NCBI GenBank assembly: GCA_951213105.1
Contig: OX578145.1
Coordinates: 122,878,925 to 122,942,924, forward strand
DNA from: Amaurobius ferox
Taxonomy: Eukaryota; Arthropoda; Arachnida; Araneae; Amaurobiidae
Direction of reading: 5' to 3'
Length of the DNA: 64,000 bases
Shown here: positions 23,038-37,100 of the stretch, in pieces
Position numbering within the stretch: the stretch's first letter is position 1
Layout: the number at the start of each line of letters is the position of its first letter
Translations under genes and position numbers: made by a program
Notes under the pieces: generated by a model
Told to the model about the DNA's origin: nothing
The model's input: only the letters and a program-made list of their open reading frames with translations
Database searches by the model: none

Positions 23038-24994
23038 AAGACTTTTGTAATTGTTCGGGAGTCTTTTGTACATGCTTTGAATGGCATTTACCAATTGTAG
23101 TATCTTATAAATTTGTGCTTTTGTTTATTCATGTATTAAAAGTGAAACATAATTTGCCAGATAAAATTGATAAAGCAACAAAGGAGTTGTATTCAACAAG
23201 TTTATTTGTTCTAAGTATATCGGACAGAAAAAAAATGTTAATTATATGAACTTTTAACTCTGAGCAATGAGAAAAGATTTCCTGTTATAGGATTATTATC
23301 ATCAAGTAGAAAATGTACCCGTGTTGCCCTGGATTTCTGATAAATGGCCATGTGTGCACTGACATAACAATTATTTTATTTTATTTTTGTTATAAGCAAG
23401 CATATTGTTAAAATGCTCTTTGCTTTTCAGGAATTTGCTGGGAGTTCTAGTCTAGTCAGTTTTTATCAGAGATTTGCATCTTAAATCACGGAATGTTCTA
23501 AAAAATGTTCTCGCATTGCCCAGAATTTAAGGTGCAAACCTTTGATTATAATTACACGGTAACATAGCATGATATTTTTGATTGGAGAGTCTGAGCGATT
23601 GGTGTTTTAACTTGGAAAGGCTTTTGTATTATAAGTGAAATTTATATTGGAATTCGCACTTTCAATAAGTTTTATTTTCTTGGTGAGTAAAATAAAATAA
23701 TTTAACATAAAAATGCTAAGCGTGAATGAAATGCACAATATTGTAAAATATATTATCTATGTAAGATAAATGCATACAAAAAATAATGTTTTAAATGTAT
23801 TTTTATTTCTAAATTAGTTGAACGTTTACAACTATTTTATTAAATGCTCACTCATAGGGAAAGGACACTCTTGTCTTTGTATATTCAAGATAACAAAGAT
23901 AAGCATCAAGCTAGACGATGTTGTACATTTAATTCTTGAATTCGCTTTTTGACCAATAAAGTTGGTTGTTCAGATTTATTCTCATGAAACTCACCGGTTA
24001 GACTATAAAAAAGGGTGAAAATAAGTGGTATCGCATTGCAAATTATAATGTAAAAATTAATTAGCATTGAATTTTGCAACATAATTTTAAAAATCACCAC
24101 AAATGATCTACGAGTGAAAAAAAACAAATTTTTCATAAATGGGCATTGCTCCTTACTACAAATTTGCCTCCAGCGCTTGCATATTTCTCTTTTTTTTCCA
24201 AACCAGTTAAAAACACAGAAAGTGAACAAATGTTTCTTTGTCAGATTCTGAATAAAAACATGATTTCTCTCATAGTAATCTTATTGCACATAAATAAAAT
24301 AAAATAAAGTCGTGTTGTTTTTGTTTTTTTCAAACATGACAACTCAATATACTTATAGGTACATTTTTTAAGAAATTGTGAAATAATAATTGTGAACTAA
24401 CTGCTAGTCAAAATGTCAAAACTGCTACAAAAATGAAATTCTCCGGCCACTCAACCAGCTGCTCATACCCTAGGGTGAGTCGGGTGGCCTGGGTCTTTCA
24501 CAAATGAAATTCTGATTAGCAGTTTGCTACTAAATAATATTCCCTTATTTTGCATCCTGCTATGAAGCTAACCTCATGCATAGTACAGCTGACTTTAAGT
24601 TTGAAACTAAATAATACCATGTTCTTTTGATTTAAAAATATTTAATAATTCCAAAACTCTATAATATTAGGCATTCCATAGCTTAGGATCATGCTCCCAT
24701 TACTGCAATACTGTTCAAGTCTGTTACTTTTCTCACCAAAAATCCTGCTTCAAGTTTACTTAAACTTGAATATGATGTTTGTTTATGCTATCAAAGCTTT
24801 TAGATAAAGTAAATTAGATATTTTTGTGACTGTCTATTTAGTAGTTTTATATTTATTTTTGTTATTTGTTTTACTTATTGAAGTATTTGTGTCCAAAAAT
24901 TAGTAAAATCCAATTGTTGAAAAGCACAAAATATTAATGTTTGTTTTTATTTATTTAATTATATTCTATTTTCTTAGTTATTTTACTATAAAAG
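23038..24994. other. Intergenic region before the helicase gene
   Basis: About 2 kb of AT-rich sequence with one small mobile insertion (24431-24513). Open frames at 23013-23249 and 23906-24229 have no recognisable domain. A lysine-rich exon expected for the missing helicase N-terminus was looked for here and not seen. No clear promoter element was recognised. Confidence 0.4.
24431..24513 (+). mobile_element. ~59-bp SINE-tail insertion with 12-bp duplication
   Basis: AAATGAAATTCT flanks the insert at 24431-24442 and 24502-24513; a longer duplication with an A-run difference is also possible. The insert (24443-24501) begins CCGGCCACTC and ends GGGTGGCCTGGGTCTTTCAC, the same boundaries as the SINE 3' module. 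GGCCACTC can pair with GGGTGGCC along its full length. Confidence 0.8.
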
Positions 24995-24997
24995 AAA

Positions 24998-25137
24998 ATG
25001 CAGAGTGTTAGTGATACATCCTTCAGCTCATTGCAAGATAAGGTGTCTGAATTAACCTTTAAAGGTATTGCAGATATGGATTTTGAAAATATGACAGAAA
25101 TCCAAGCCAAAACAATACCTCAACTTTTAGAAGGAAA
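24998..25137 (+). CDS. DDX18: DDX18-like gene, exon 1 (Q motif)
   Basis: Residues 1-46 plus two bases of codon 47. It contains DTSFSSL and the Q motif that reads adenine. The ATG has A at -3 and an in-frame TAA at 24989-24991, supporting a start here. Alternatively AAAG|AAAATG at 24994 could be a weak splice acceptor, which would bypass the stop and add an upstream N-terminal exon. The donor is GTAAGT at 25138. Confidence 0.85.
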
Positions 25138-28100
25138 GTAAGTGTTACAGTTCTAATGGTTCATTATATAAATCTTTACATTTATACAGTGCTTTTTTCT
25201 AGTGAAAAAATGGGTAATATCCACTATGACAAAGGGTAAGGTCTCATGAGGTGTGGCTAAGTGTCAATGTTGTTGTTGATGAGGTCCAGACCCTCCGACC
25301 TACCACAAAGGGCTAAGTGTCAATGTAAACAAGTCCTTTATTTTACTTCAATTCTTAAGTAAAAATTTTAGTAACAGTTATTATTTATATATCTGTTCTT
25401 TATGAAGCATGTTAATTCAAAATTATAAACAGTGATTAAAACCATCATGGCAACATGCAATGGAGAAATATGAACTATTTGGAGTTACATTTCCTTGAGT
25501 GAAGAATATTAAGCTGTTATCAATTCTTACTGAATTAAAAGAAGTGTAAAAAATATGTTAGATTCTGATAGTGTTTGTATTTATTTCCTTAAAATCTAAT
25601 TGCCTTGTGAAAAAAAATATTTTATATGAAATTTAAAAAACTTCATATGTCATTTTTTTCATCATTTTCCATCACACACCAAGACTTTTAATTAATGGCA
25701 AAATTCTCACAATCTTTGAAGTTGATATTAAATATAACTGTGATAATAGTCTTTAAATGTGCTATTTTATCTAAAGTCATCCTCCTTTGTATTTTTCTAG
25801 ACCTTACATAAGTGAAACAACAATATATAGCTTAGCAATATTGGCACTTCAGCTCCAAAAAATTCAGTTTCTGAGTTCCCCCTCCCCTCTTTACAGTAAG
25901 TGCAGCTCCAATATATTGTAGATTCACTCACACTAAACTCATGATGTATTTGAAAAACTCTTTCTTATATGTGGATTTTATTTATTTATTTATTATGATG
26001 CAAATAATGTTATTATGAATATCTAATAAATTAAAAAATAATTTCTAGACCTAAAATTTGTTACACAATATGAATTCTGTTTGCATGAAAAGTACCCAGC
26101 ACTAAAGTAAAACACCTGTAACCACATACAACAAAACACCTGCTTTTTCAAATTTTTTTTTATCCTATTTCTTTGCATATGAAGCAAGCAAAATATGTTT
26201 TTCTGTTTGTATGGCTATGTTGTTTGCTATCAGTGTTCATCTGCATGTTTATCAATCTGTGAACTTAGCTGGCTTCTCGCAATACTTTAACTTAAAGATT
26301 GTAAATTTTTCGATGAAATCAAAGATTGTAGACATGCTAAAGAAATTTCATTTTCAAAGAGAGGAGAAACAGTTTTTGTGAAGTAAGGAGGAATTGTGTC
26401 GTGAATTATGGAGTAAAGGAATACATAGTGGGGGGAGGGATACAAAGAAATACATGACAGTGGGAGTAATAGTGTAGTGTTTGTTCTGCAGATTATCCAG
26501 GTATGGGATAGTCATTTGTTCAAATATAATTTGGCAACATTTTTCTTTTAATTCTCAGCTGAAAATTTGTCTGAAAAGGTTAAAACTCGATCTGCAACAT
26601 ACATCACCCATCATCCTACTTTTTGCTTTGGGAATGTTATTCATTGTTTTTCTTCAAAATTCATTTAGCTTTTTTTTAATATTCATAATACAGAACAACA
26701 ATAAATACCATATTAATTATTTTGAAGTTTATCAATTAGGTTTAAAATGCTGGGGGGTGAGATGATTCAACTTCCTGCATTTTTTTCATAATCTGAGTTA
26801 AACTGTAAGGGGGGTGATTCTCAAGAGAGAAAAAACATAGTCATCAGAAGGTTGGTTTCTAAGGTCAATTTTCCTGTGTTTCATGGTTAAAAACACTTGT
26901 TCACATGAATAAGAAGATATAAATGTTGCCATATAATTTTGGGCATGATTTGCCATTTGGAAATGTTGATTATGGCACAGCTCCATAAAAATGCAATTTT
27001 GCTGTTTGGGCCGTATTAAATGCATTAGCAGGTCATAGTTTGCCCATCTCTGGACTAATCTAATCATCAGTAAATAAAAACTAAGGATAAGGTCAAATTA
27101 AATAACACAATTCAATAAAAAATTAATATAGGATGCAGCAGGCAGCTGTTTCGAAGATATGTCAACTAAACATCAAAATCAAAGTTTAAAAGACAAAATG
27201 GGCCCATTTCTCACACAGTTGTATGCCTTGTTGCATATTAATCTATGCATAATTAAGTTACTTAATTTTTCCTTAGACTTAATCATGCATAATTAAGTTA
27301 CTTAATTTTTCCTTAGACTTAATCATTTTATTTTCAAAATTTGATTACATATTATAGAATGTTTCATATAATTAACAACAAAATATTTTTAAAGTGAACT
27401 ATTATGGAAATGAGGTAGTTTTCTTATAGTCAACATTTTAATACAGTGCCTTGAATTTAAAGTCATTTTTCTCAGTTAAAAAAATCTATGTTAAAGATTT
27501 TCTAAAGCAGCTATCTTTTAATAAATAGTTTATATACATACTAGAATGAATTAGCAGGCATTACTCAAGTCCAATGTTCACAAGAATTTTTTTTTCCAAG
27601 GGGTAAAAATGCCCCTTAAGATAATTTTAAGGGGTATTGCTAATTTTTTTATTTTACCTAAAAAGGGCATTCAGTCTACTGACATGCTTGACAAAAATGT
27701 AATATAAATACTATTTTATAGTAAAGAAAGAAAAAAAATATATTTTATAATTTTCAATTACAATAATTCTTAACATGAAATTTATTACTTACCAATCAGC
27801 AATATCACTAATATTGCTACAGATTTGATTAAAGAGTTTTTATTTGCTGATTCAGTAAATGAAAACTAATCAAGCTTGTCCCATTACAAAATAAACACTG
27901 ATATTTTGTAATCTATAATACAATAAAAACTGATATATTTTAAAATAATGTTTTAATTCTTAATGTGTAACTTCACAAATGAGTTTGCAAAATATTTCTT
28001 TGTACCATTTGGAAAGAAAACATTTTTCTTTTTATCTGTCATTTCATTTTTTTTATCTGAAACATTTTTTTTTCTTTTTCCATAAAAATCTTCTAAATGT

Positions 28101-31100
28101 CTTTTACATTTCAACATATTTTTTCAGATTGCAAAACTTTTTAAGTTAAATAAAGGCAATGGTGGTAGCAGGTGGGTTTTTTATCATTGCTTAAAAATAT
28201 ACATAGCTCACATTTCATTGCATCAATTGGAGTTTCAATGTATAAAATGTGTACTGCAGTGCATATTTATAAACACGGTCTGGGTCCTAAATAAACTCTT
28301 ATTACCTAAATAATACTAATTTAGATAATACCACTCAATTTCTAAATTGCTCATTTTAAACTAAAATTATTCCTATGCTCCTTTTATTCCATGCACAACC
28401 ATGCCAGTTATATAACACGAGTGCAATATATCCTTAAAAAGTTCCTTTTAATATGCCTTACATAAAATCCTTTTATATACCCTAAATAAGCATGCTGCAA
28501 TTCGCCAATTTCTGTGCAATACACTCATACTATATTAAAATTATTATAAATGTATTTTAAATTCACAAAGTTAGAAAAATGATGGACTTAAGTTTTCTTC
28601 ATTCGCATTAAATAAGCATGCTGCAATTCGCCAATTTCTGTGCAATACACTCATACTATATTAAAATTATTATAAATGTATTTTAAATTCACAAAGTTAG
28701 AAAAATGATGGACTTAAGTTTTCTTCATTCGATAAACAGCTGTTTTTCTGTCTCAGAAAATATCTGCTATTTTACCTTTATCATCTGCCTGGAATAAAAC
28801 TTGTTCTAAGGTAGAAATTTTAACAGCTTTTCCGCTTTGAATGTTCATAACTTTTAAACTAGTTCAAATTTTTAAAATATCTCACTGAGGGGTATTGTCT
28901 GAGAACCTGAAGTACTATACTGTCTGATGCTTTGATTGTCTGCTACAGATACAGACAACATGCACAGACACACAAACATCATGTAAAATATAAAGTGATA
29001 AATAAAATAGTAAAAATAAATCAATGAAAATTTTGCATATTTTAAGCATTTACTATTAAAATGTATTAATTAAAATAAAACTAACAATATTTGTTATATG
29101 TTATTTTTCACATTTTATTTTAATATTTCTTTGTCTCAAATTGTAAGATTTTTTATTTCATAAAGTCTGCAAGTGTGCACTAACAATTGCTCGTAAATAT
29201 TTTTTTAGTTTGAATATTTAACTTATCTTTCAGCGATGCTGTTGTTTCTGCTAAAACTGGCAGTGGTAAAACACTATCTTTCCTGATACCTGCTGTTGAG
29301 TTGATGTACAAACTAAAATTCTCTCCCAGCAATGGGACTGGTGTTATTGTTATCTCTCCTACACGAGAACTTTCCATGCAGACATTTGGTGTGGTTAAAG
29401 AACTGTTGAAATATCATTCTCACTCATATGGTTTAGTGATAGGTGGTGCAAATAGAAATGTAGAAGCTCGGAAGCTTGCAGCTGGTGTAAATATACTCAT
29501 TGCTACACCTGGTAGACTTTTGGATCATCTTCAGGTACAATTTATTTTAATTTGTTGTGTTTAAATTCTGTAACCACTAGTGCAGGGCAGAGTCTGCTGA
29601 AATGCTTAATTAAGCTGTTTACTCCTTGTTACTGTCCTACCGCCACAAGAAAGTCTCTGAACAGGGTTGCCGCAAGTAGACGAGTCGAAGGAAGGAGGGA
29701 GGAAGGTTTAAAAATCGACTGCAACATTTGGCAAATCAAGCGCACTCGTTTATCATGATGTACTAAAAGAAAATAGTAGATGTTTTTTATCCGACAGTTA
29801 AACAAAATTTTCGTTTTAAATGACATTAAATTATAAATTAACTTAAAAATTTCTCGTCATTTAAACTCAGAAAATAATTTGCTATTATAGGCGACAGCGG
29901 CTACGGGAAGCCGTCAATCTATTAGAACAAAGTAGTTTTAGATATTTTCTTGTTCGGGCGATTTTGGAAGAGAAAAGCTTACAATTTAATACTAGAATTT
30001 ATATCATTTTGTTTAAAACTAAATTTCGAATTAAATGAAAATTATTACAGTTTTCAATCAGCAAGTCACACAATTATTAGCCAGCAAAATGGAAAAAATA
30101 AATGATAAATAAGCAAAATTAGGACTTTAAAATATTCATTCTTTTCATATTTTTCAATCAATTATAAAATATTCATTCACATTCATTGGAATAACTATTA
30201 TCTATGTCCGAATCACTTGAAATGTTTTTACTTGAAGAAGATTCTGAATCGCTATCCGACAGATTTATCACTAATTTCTTCACAATATCTTCTATCAGTC
30301 CATCTTTCTTCCAATAAATATTCTCTATTTTTTCAATGTGTTCACAGTGTTTTTTCCATTCATTTTGCGTTACTTTTAAAATATCTTCTTTAAGCAATAA
30401 TTGTAAATTGTTCAAATAGATAAAATACTTATCTCAGTGTCATTAAGCGATTTCTCCTCACATTTTATCTTTTTTACTGATGACGCTGAAACCTATGTCG
30501 CTTCCGCAGTTCACTTCATTACATTTGAAATTGGTATTTTTAGAGAATTTGCGGTTTTCCCTCTTCAAAAAATGCCGTAACATTGTGGACTATTGCACAT
30601 GCTTGCAAATGAAAAGTCTTTCCACATTTAAATGTAGTCAATTTTCAACTAGACAAAATCCACAAAGTGTGCAACACAGTACAAGTTACTTCACAACTTT
30701 AAAAATCACAGAATGCGGGCGTCTAGCATTGATCCCACTACAAAGCGAAATGCGACTTTCGTAGGTTCTATCTGCGCCAAATCGAAAAATACGCTTTCCC
30801 TCACACCTAAAATGCAGTGGAATAAACTGTTTCCATAGCGACCGCCACCAAAACGTCTGCTGTCTGGGGACTTTCTCGTGGCGGTAGGGCAGTATGCTGT
30901 TTACTCCTTGAAATTTTACCAGTGTATTAACATATGCATAATATTAGTAACAATAAAATGTATTTTTTCTTTTGAATTTTCTGACTTTCTTATATTTTAA
31001 GTGCATATAATTTACTTCATTTTCATTCTACCACATGCTATTTCTTTTAAAAGTTTATTATAATAAAATATGCATTTATACTTTAATAAACCTCTTAAGT

Positions 31101-34100
31101 TTTAATGTGTTGTGATGCAATTGCTCTGCCTTAACACACTTTTATGATAATTTTTTGTTTATAAATAATGCACATATAATCTTATTATTCATCAATAAGT
31201 TAATTCTCCCTACTTTTTTAACTTATATAAATGTATTTTATTAACACTTTACAACATGGTTGAAAAGTGTTTATGTATGACTTTGTTCATTCTGTCTGTC
31301 TGTCCGTTCGCATGATAACTGCCATAAAAATGGCTTTATCAAAATGACATTTTAGTATGTTGTTGAGACAGTCTGTGGGACCCATGGGAATGTAAATGAA
31401 GAATATTACCCAATTAGATTTGGATTGATCCTGGGTTGAAAAAAGGAAATACATTGAACCCTACGGGACCTAATTTTTCAAGCATTTTTAGGCAAATTTA
31501 AAATTCACAAATTGCTTTGAAAATTTTAGTATATAATCAAATTATCCCATAAAATATATAAAACAAATATCAGCAAAAGATGTCTGACAGTTTTTAAATA
31601 AAAGTTAAAATATTAATTACACCCATATTGTATGAAGAGATCACTTGACCCACTTCAAAATAAAATATGGCATCCATCTTGTGTCAAAATTGTGATTTTT
31701 TAAAGGTCTTTTTAATTTATGTTGTATCCATCCTAAAACCGCTTTATTTTTTTTTTCTGTGCATCTATATACTGCTCCAATGCAATTACAATATTTTTGA
31801 GTTTTTAAATGATTATCAAACTTTGATTATTTCTACAACGAAGCCTAGTTTTCACGCAAGGAGAATGTAAACACATCAAGCTGTAAAAAGAGTTGTATAA
31901 GAATTGCTGAATTTATTTAATCCAAAATCATTTAGCTCTGGAGTCTACAATATAGTTCAGATGAATGAAACATTCATTGATTTCACATAGAGAAGCAGCC
32001 AATTCTATTGCCTTTTTCGATGAAGAATTAAGCATGGAGTTATAAAGTACTTTTACCTCCATGGTGTGAAGTTTTTAAGTAAAATAAATTATTGTAGTAT
32101 TGTGATAATTTTAAAAATATCAATGAATGAAAGAAATGGAAAAAAGTTTATGAATGAAATATTCACTGCTTTTATATAGAGAGCCAGGTGATTTATATTT
32201 CGATGACGTTATTTGAATAAAGTTCATTTGTTTCTTAAGTTTTCAAATATAATAAATTATTGTAGTATTGTGATAATTTTATAAATATTACTGATGAATG
32301 TATCGTGTTTTAGAGATGCTTAAATAAAATTGCATTACAGTTGGAAAGTGTTTCATAATCAATGCTTTATGCATGATTGATCTTTCTTGTTAATAGATAT
32401 AGTAATAAATACTAACTATTTATAAGTAAAATATATGTGTGGATAAAAATATCTTTTAGTAAAATACTATAAAGCAGAAATATGATATCAACCAGTTTCA
32501 AATGCAATAAGAGCATTCTTCAGAATAAGAGAAATAGAGCAATCATTTCTTAAAAGCAGAAAAATGTCTGCAGGTACATGTTTTAATTAATATCATAAGT
32601 ATTACTGTGTTTAGAAAAATATAAGAAAACAATTTGTACTATTACCCTATAAGTTTTTTAAGTACTCCCCACTTTATAACACTACTCTTTAAATTTAAAG
32701 ACAGGAGTGAAACTACCCCTCAAAAAATTTTCTATTGCAATCTCTGGTGCAGGTGTCTGCAGCTTTTTAGCTTAAGTAAACACCTATAACACATAAAAAA
32801 ACAAAGTCAGACTTTATGGAAAATCCAATGAAAACTCTGAGAAATTTTCTCTCTCCCTGGAAGCTTATCATTTAGTGCCAAAAATGAGAAATAAAATTTT
32901 ATTGGTTTCTCATTAGGTTAAGAATATTAATCCATGCTTTGAGAAGAAATTTTCAAATGCAACCGCAGTTCATGCTTTTGGATAAAGGTTGTGGCAACAC
33001 TTCAGTAAAAGTATAGATTGTGTGGTAAATAAGTTGAATTGTATAAATAGACCAAAGTTGAAATATTTGTATTATAAAACAGTGTGTTCAATAGATCACT
33101 TTGTGTAAAGTGAAAGTTTATGAATCAAAACTTGAGTGATCAATTTGTTGAGTCAATTTCTTACATTGTGTAAAAAAGCCTTGAATTGATTGTGTGATTC
33201 AGGAAATATTTAAGTTAGAAGTGTGTATTGAAATTTGATTGATTGTGTGATTCAGGAAATATTTAAGTTAGAAGTGTGTATTGAAATTTTCCCTTTTACA
33301 TATTAGATGACTACGACTACCAATAGCAATATCTCACTCACTAATTTTGACAGCTTTCATGCACTTTTTTTGTACAATTCTATACATTCATATATAGAGT
33401 AGAACTCACTTATAACGGATCCACAATTAGTAAGATTTTAGGTTTGGCAAAGAAATTTTGAAACTTTTAGCCAAAATTGGTATGATATTAATTAAAACTT
33501 GATATGCTTGATATGATTATTTTTATTGAGTGAAGTTTTATAGTTTTACAGACTTGGCATTCATGTGAATGTGAATTGGTAGTTCATGAATCATTAATAG
33601 AACATTAGGGATTAGGAACATTAGTAGAACATTAAGAACATTAGGTAGTAGGGCATTAGAAATGAATTAGGATCACATTTAAGAATATATGAAGTCTAAA
33701 TATTAGTTTCAGCCTTGAAGTAATCTAAGCATCAGGCACCAGGAGAACAAAGATTAACTTAAAATGAATCGCCACTGCTGTTCCATAGGGATCAAATCCA
33801 TGATAATGTTCTTAGTTTTGAGACCAGAGATCTCAAATGAGCTGGACCCATTTGAGGCAATAATTCATATTTAATTTTTGTATGTATTAAAGAATATTCA
33901 TTTTAGATTACATTTTTTTCTTTTAGAAGACAGACAATTTCCTGTATAACAGTCTCCAGTGTTTAATAATTGATGAAGCCGACAGAATTCTTGATGATGG
34001 TTTTGAAGAAGAGATGAATCGCATTATAAGCATTTTACCCAGTAAGTTTGACCTGTTTTAATTGTAAAAGTAGCTTCAAAATTAGTATAATTTTATTTTC

Positions 34101-37100
34101 TGCTATTTTTATAAAATATTAATATTTAGAAAATGAGCTGCATTGTATATTAAAAATGAATATTTTATTACTACTATTTTAAACTAATATGCAAGCAATT
34201 AATTGAATTTCATAAAAAATAAAGTGTGCTACATTTTCAATGTAAATTGTGTGCATAGCATCTAATGTATTATAATGTAGTAAAAATACCATATGTCAGT
34301 GGCCAACTGAAAGCTTATGACTTCAACTTTTGTGGTACTTAAAAAGGAATTAATTGCATATTATTTAATTACTATGAGGGATGACAGTTAAATTTTTCAT
34401 TCATTGAAAAAAACTATTTAATCCCATATTTTCTCGCAAATTACTTATATATTTAAAGTGTTCTGTAAAAAAATATGAATATTGCACTTAATCTATTCTC
34501 TCCCCCCCCCCCCCCCCCCCCCATCTTTTTTATAATTTTTTTTTTTTTTTACAAATAATATATTGTAAATGAAAGACACAATAATCAGCAGCCTTTATTT
34601 TCTATAGCTTAAATTAAGTTTCTAGATTTATTGATAAGCTAAATATGCTTCAGCATAGAGGACACGTATATTAAAGGGCCAAGTGGCTTTTTAAACAATG
34701 AACATCTCTTGTGCATATAAAATATTAAATTATACAAGGTAATTCAAAGTCTGCACAGGATGTTTTTACCTATCGAAGAATGACTGTATAATTAAACATA
34801 CAGGACCCTAAATTTTGAGCATTTTAAGTGTGTGTCCAGGGCTTGAGTTTAAGGAGGTCTCAAAACAGTTTAAGTGTATTCAAATTTATACATTTGAGGT
34901 GTTTCATTTAATGACATAACTCCTATAATTTATTTAAAATCGATGTTGGTGACAAATGCCGGTCGTTTGGCTGCTAGACCATTAGACTCCAGTATTTCTC
35001 AGTGATTTAAAATTCATATTAACATGTATTTTGCATTTTTAATACACATTCTATATTACATGATAATGAAAGACAATTTTAGGTACAAGTCTGTTGATAA
35101 AATTAGTTTGCTTTTTATAATATTTATTTATTTTTTGGTGTGCTTGCATAGGGGGAGCTTCATTTCAATACAAATAATCATCCAAATGCTTAAATGTTTA
35201 TAAGATGGTGCCAAAATCAGAAATAAAACTTTTAAAGAATCTATCTTATAAAAGAAATTGTTTATGTGTGTGTCTGTTTGTTAAATATGTAATGGAAAAT
35301 CTAAGCTGCAAACAGCAGTGAAATTTGGTATAAAGGTACTTTAAGATGGACCCGGGATAATACGACTCGGCAAGATTTTTTTTAAATTTATTTTCTAGTT
35401 ATTTTATGAAGCATGATTTTGAGTGGTGGTCATAAATCAGTTTTTTAGAGATAACAAACATTGTCACGGAGTTTACAACATCATTAGGAACATTAAAGAA
35501 TGTTCTTTGAAGGTGTTTGAACCAAATTCGTAGGTCAATTCCTTCATATTTATTATTATTTTTTCTAAATACATTGAAATATACATTTTCTGATGTACAT
35601 TTTCTGACATGAATATACATTTTCTGACATTCTATGTCTGATTCCTATTTCATCGCATCCAAAAGTGGATGATTAACACAATTTTATTTTTGCAAAAATA
35701 TATACATATATCTTCACATTCTAACAAAAAGAATTTTTTTTACTTACTTTTTTAATTATTTTTTTATTAAAACAACTGCATAAAAATTTAAATTTTAAAT
35801 TCTGTTAATGAAGTGCTATAAATTTCTTCTGTTCCCAGTCGCTGTGCAGTAAACTGAGTGTTGCTAAGGGGAGAAGTTTTTGCGTATGTGTGTAGGGATT
35901 TGGATTGAAATGAAAAGAAGAAATGATTTTGCTTCAAAACAGGTGATTTGGAAATTGAGTGATGTTATCTGTAAATGTATTATTTAGCTAGCAGTCACTC
36001 TTATTTGGGATCCAGGCAATGCCAAGTAATTCGTTATAGTGTGAAATATTTTAAAATAATAATTTGGGTAGTAAATCTGAAAAAAAAAAAAAAAAAATTT
36101 TAATTTTTATTCTAATAATAATTATGATACAAGTAGACTAAACGCTAAAATATGTATAGGTTAAAAAGTCAAGTGGAACCAAATTTTAATATATATACAT
36201 ATTTAGAATTTGTTCAAACTGCAAAGTATAAAGAAAACAATATTTGGATACTGAATAATCTAACTCTCATTCAACTTAAAGTATGACAATAGATTTTTTT
36301 TATTTAATAGTATTTGTGTGTCTCTTTAATACTAAAAGGTTGAAGTTCCTAATATGAAAATGCATTTCTTGAATGTAGTCATCTTAAGAAATACAGTATG
36401 AAAGGTAATTTCAAACATGGTGGATTTTCTGGCATGCAGCATTCTTAAAAAAAAATTGCATATTTTTTTTTAAAGTGTATCCTGTAAAATATTTTATTAT
36501 TTGGCATAATTCTATATATAGTTTATACTAGTTCTTAAAATCTGAGCTAACTGTCGTGCCTATCTGTTTCTGTAACCATCAGAGATGTTAGTTTTATGCA
36601 GAGGGTGCTCGTCCCAGGCATAATTGACTTATTTTTTTTACCTGGCTCTGTGCATATTGTGAGACCAGAAATAGATCTCACACTTATGTTGGTGAGACAG
36701 TTTTATATACATAATTTATTGTGTCTGAAAAGGCAAACAATACTTCCAGTCTGAATGATGGTTTACAGTAAACCATAAATTTAGGGGCTTCAAGACAGAG
36801 GGGGGTCGAAGGAACCCTTATGAGGATGTGAAATAGCAGCATTGGATAAAAGATTAACCAATGGAAAAGGTGCTTGTTGCATCACTCTCAATACCACAAC
36901 TGAAAGCAAAGGGGGAGTAACACCCCCGAGGAAAAAAAGCCACAACCTGTGACTTTAGAACAACACTAGTGTAGACTTGTGAGATACTACATAGATACTG
37001 ATGCGACATTATGAGAGAACAACAATACTAAAGAATACGAGTTTCACATTATGACTAGAACGATATGACTTGGTGAATACAGATTACGAGAATGACATAA

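Larger units (their letters stand above)
25138..29233 (+). other. DDX18-like intron 1
   Basis: 4.1 kb. It carries a 40-bp SINE-tail insertion (25255-25326), a hAT transposase C-terminal remnant on the minus strand (26798-27067), a perfect 40-bp tandem duplication (27245-27324) and a 126-bp tandem duplication (28483-28731). No additional exon was seen. Confidence 0.7.
29535..33926 (+). other. DDX18-like intron 2
   Basis: 4.4 kb. It contains a DDE_3-type transposon (29614-30910), repeat-family copy A (31243-32395) and a 53-bp tandem duplication (33186-33291). Nothing else recognisable as coding. Confidence 0.7.

Noticed and set aside
23013..23249. 78-codon plus-strand frame next to the helicase gene.
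   Set aside because: It begins within the terminal repeat of the DDE transposon and is hydrophobic low-complexity sequence without a domain.
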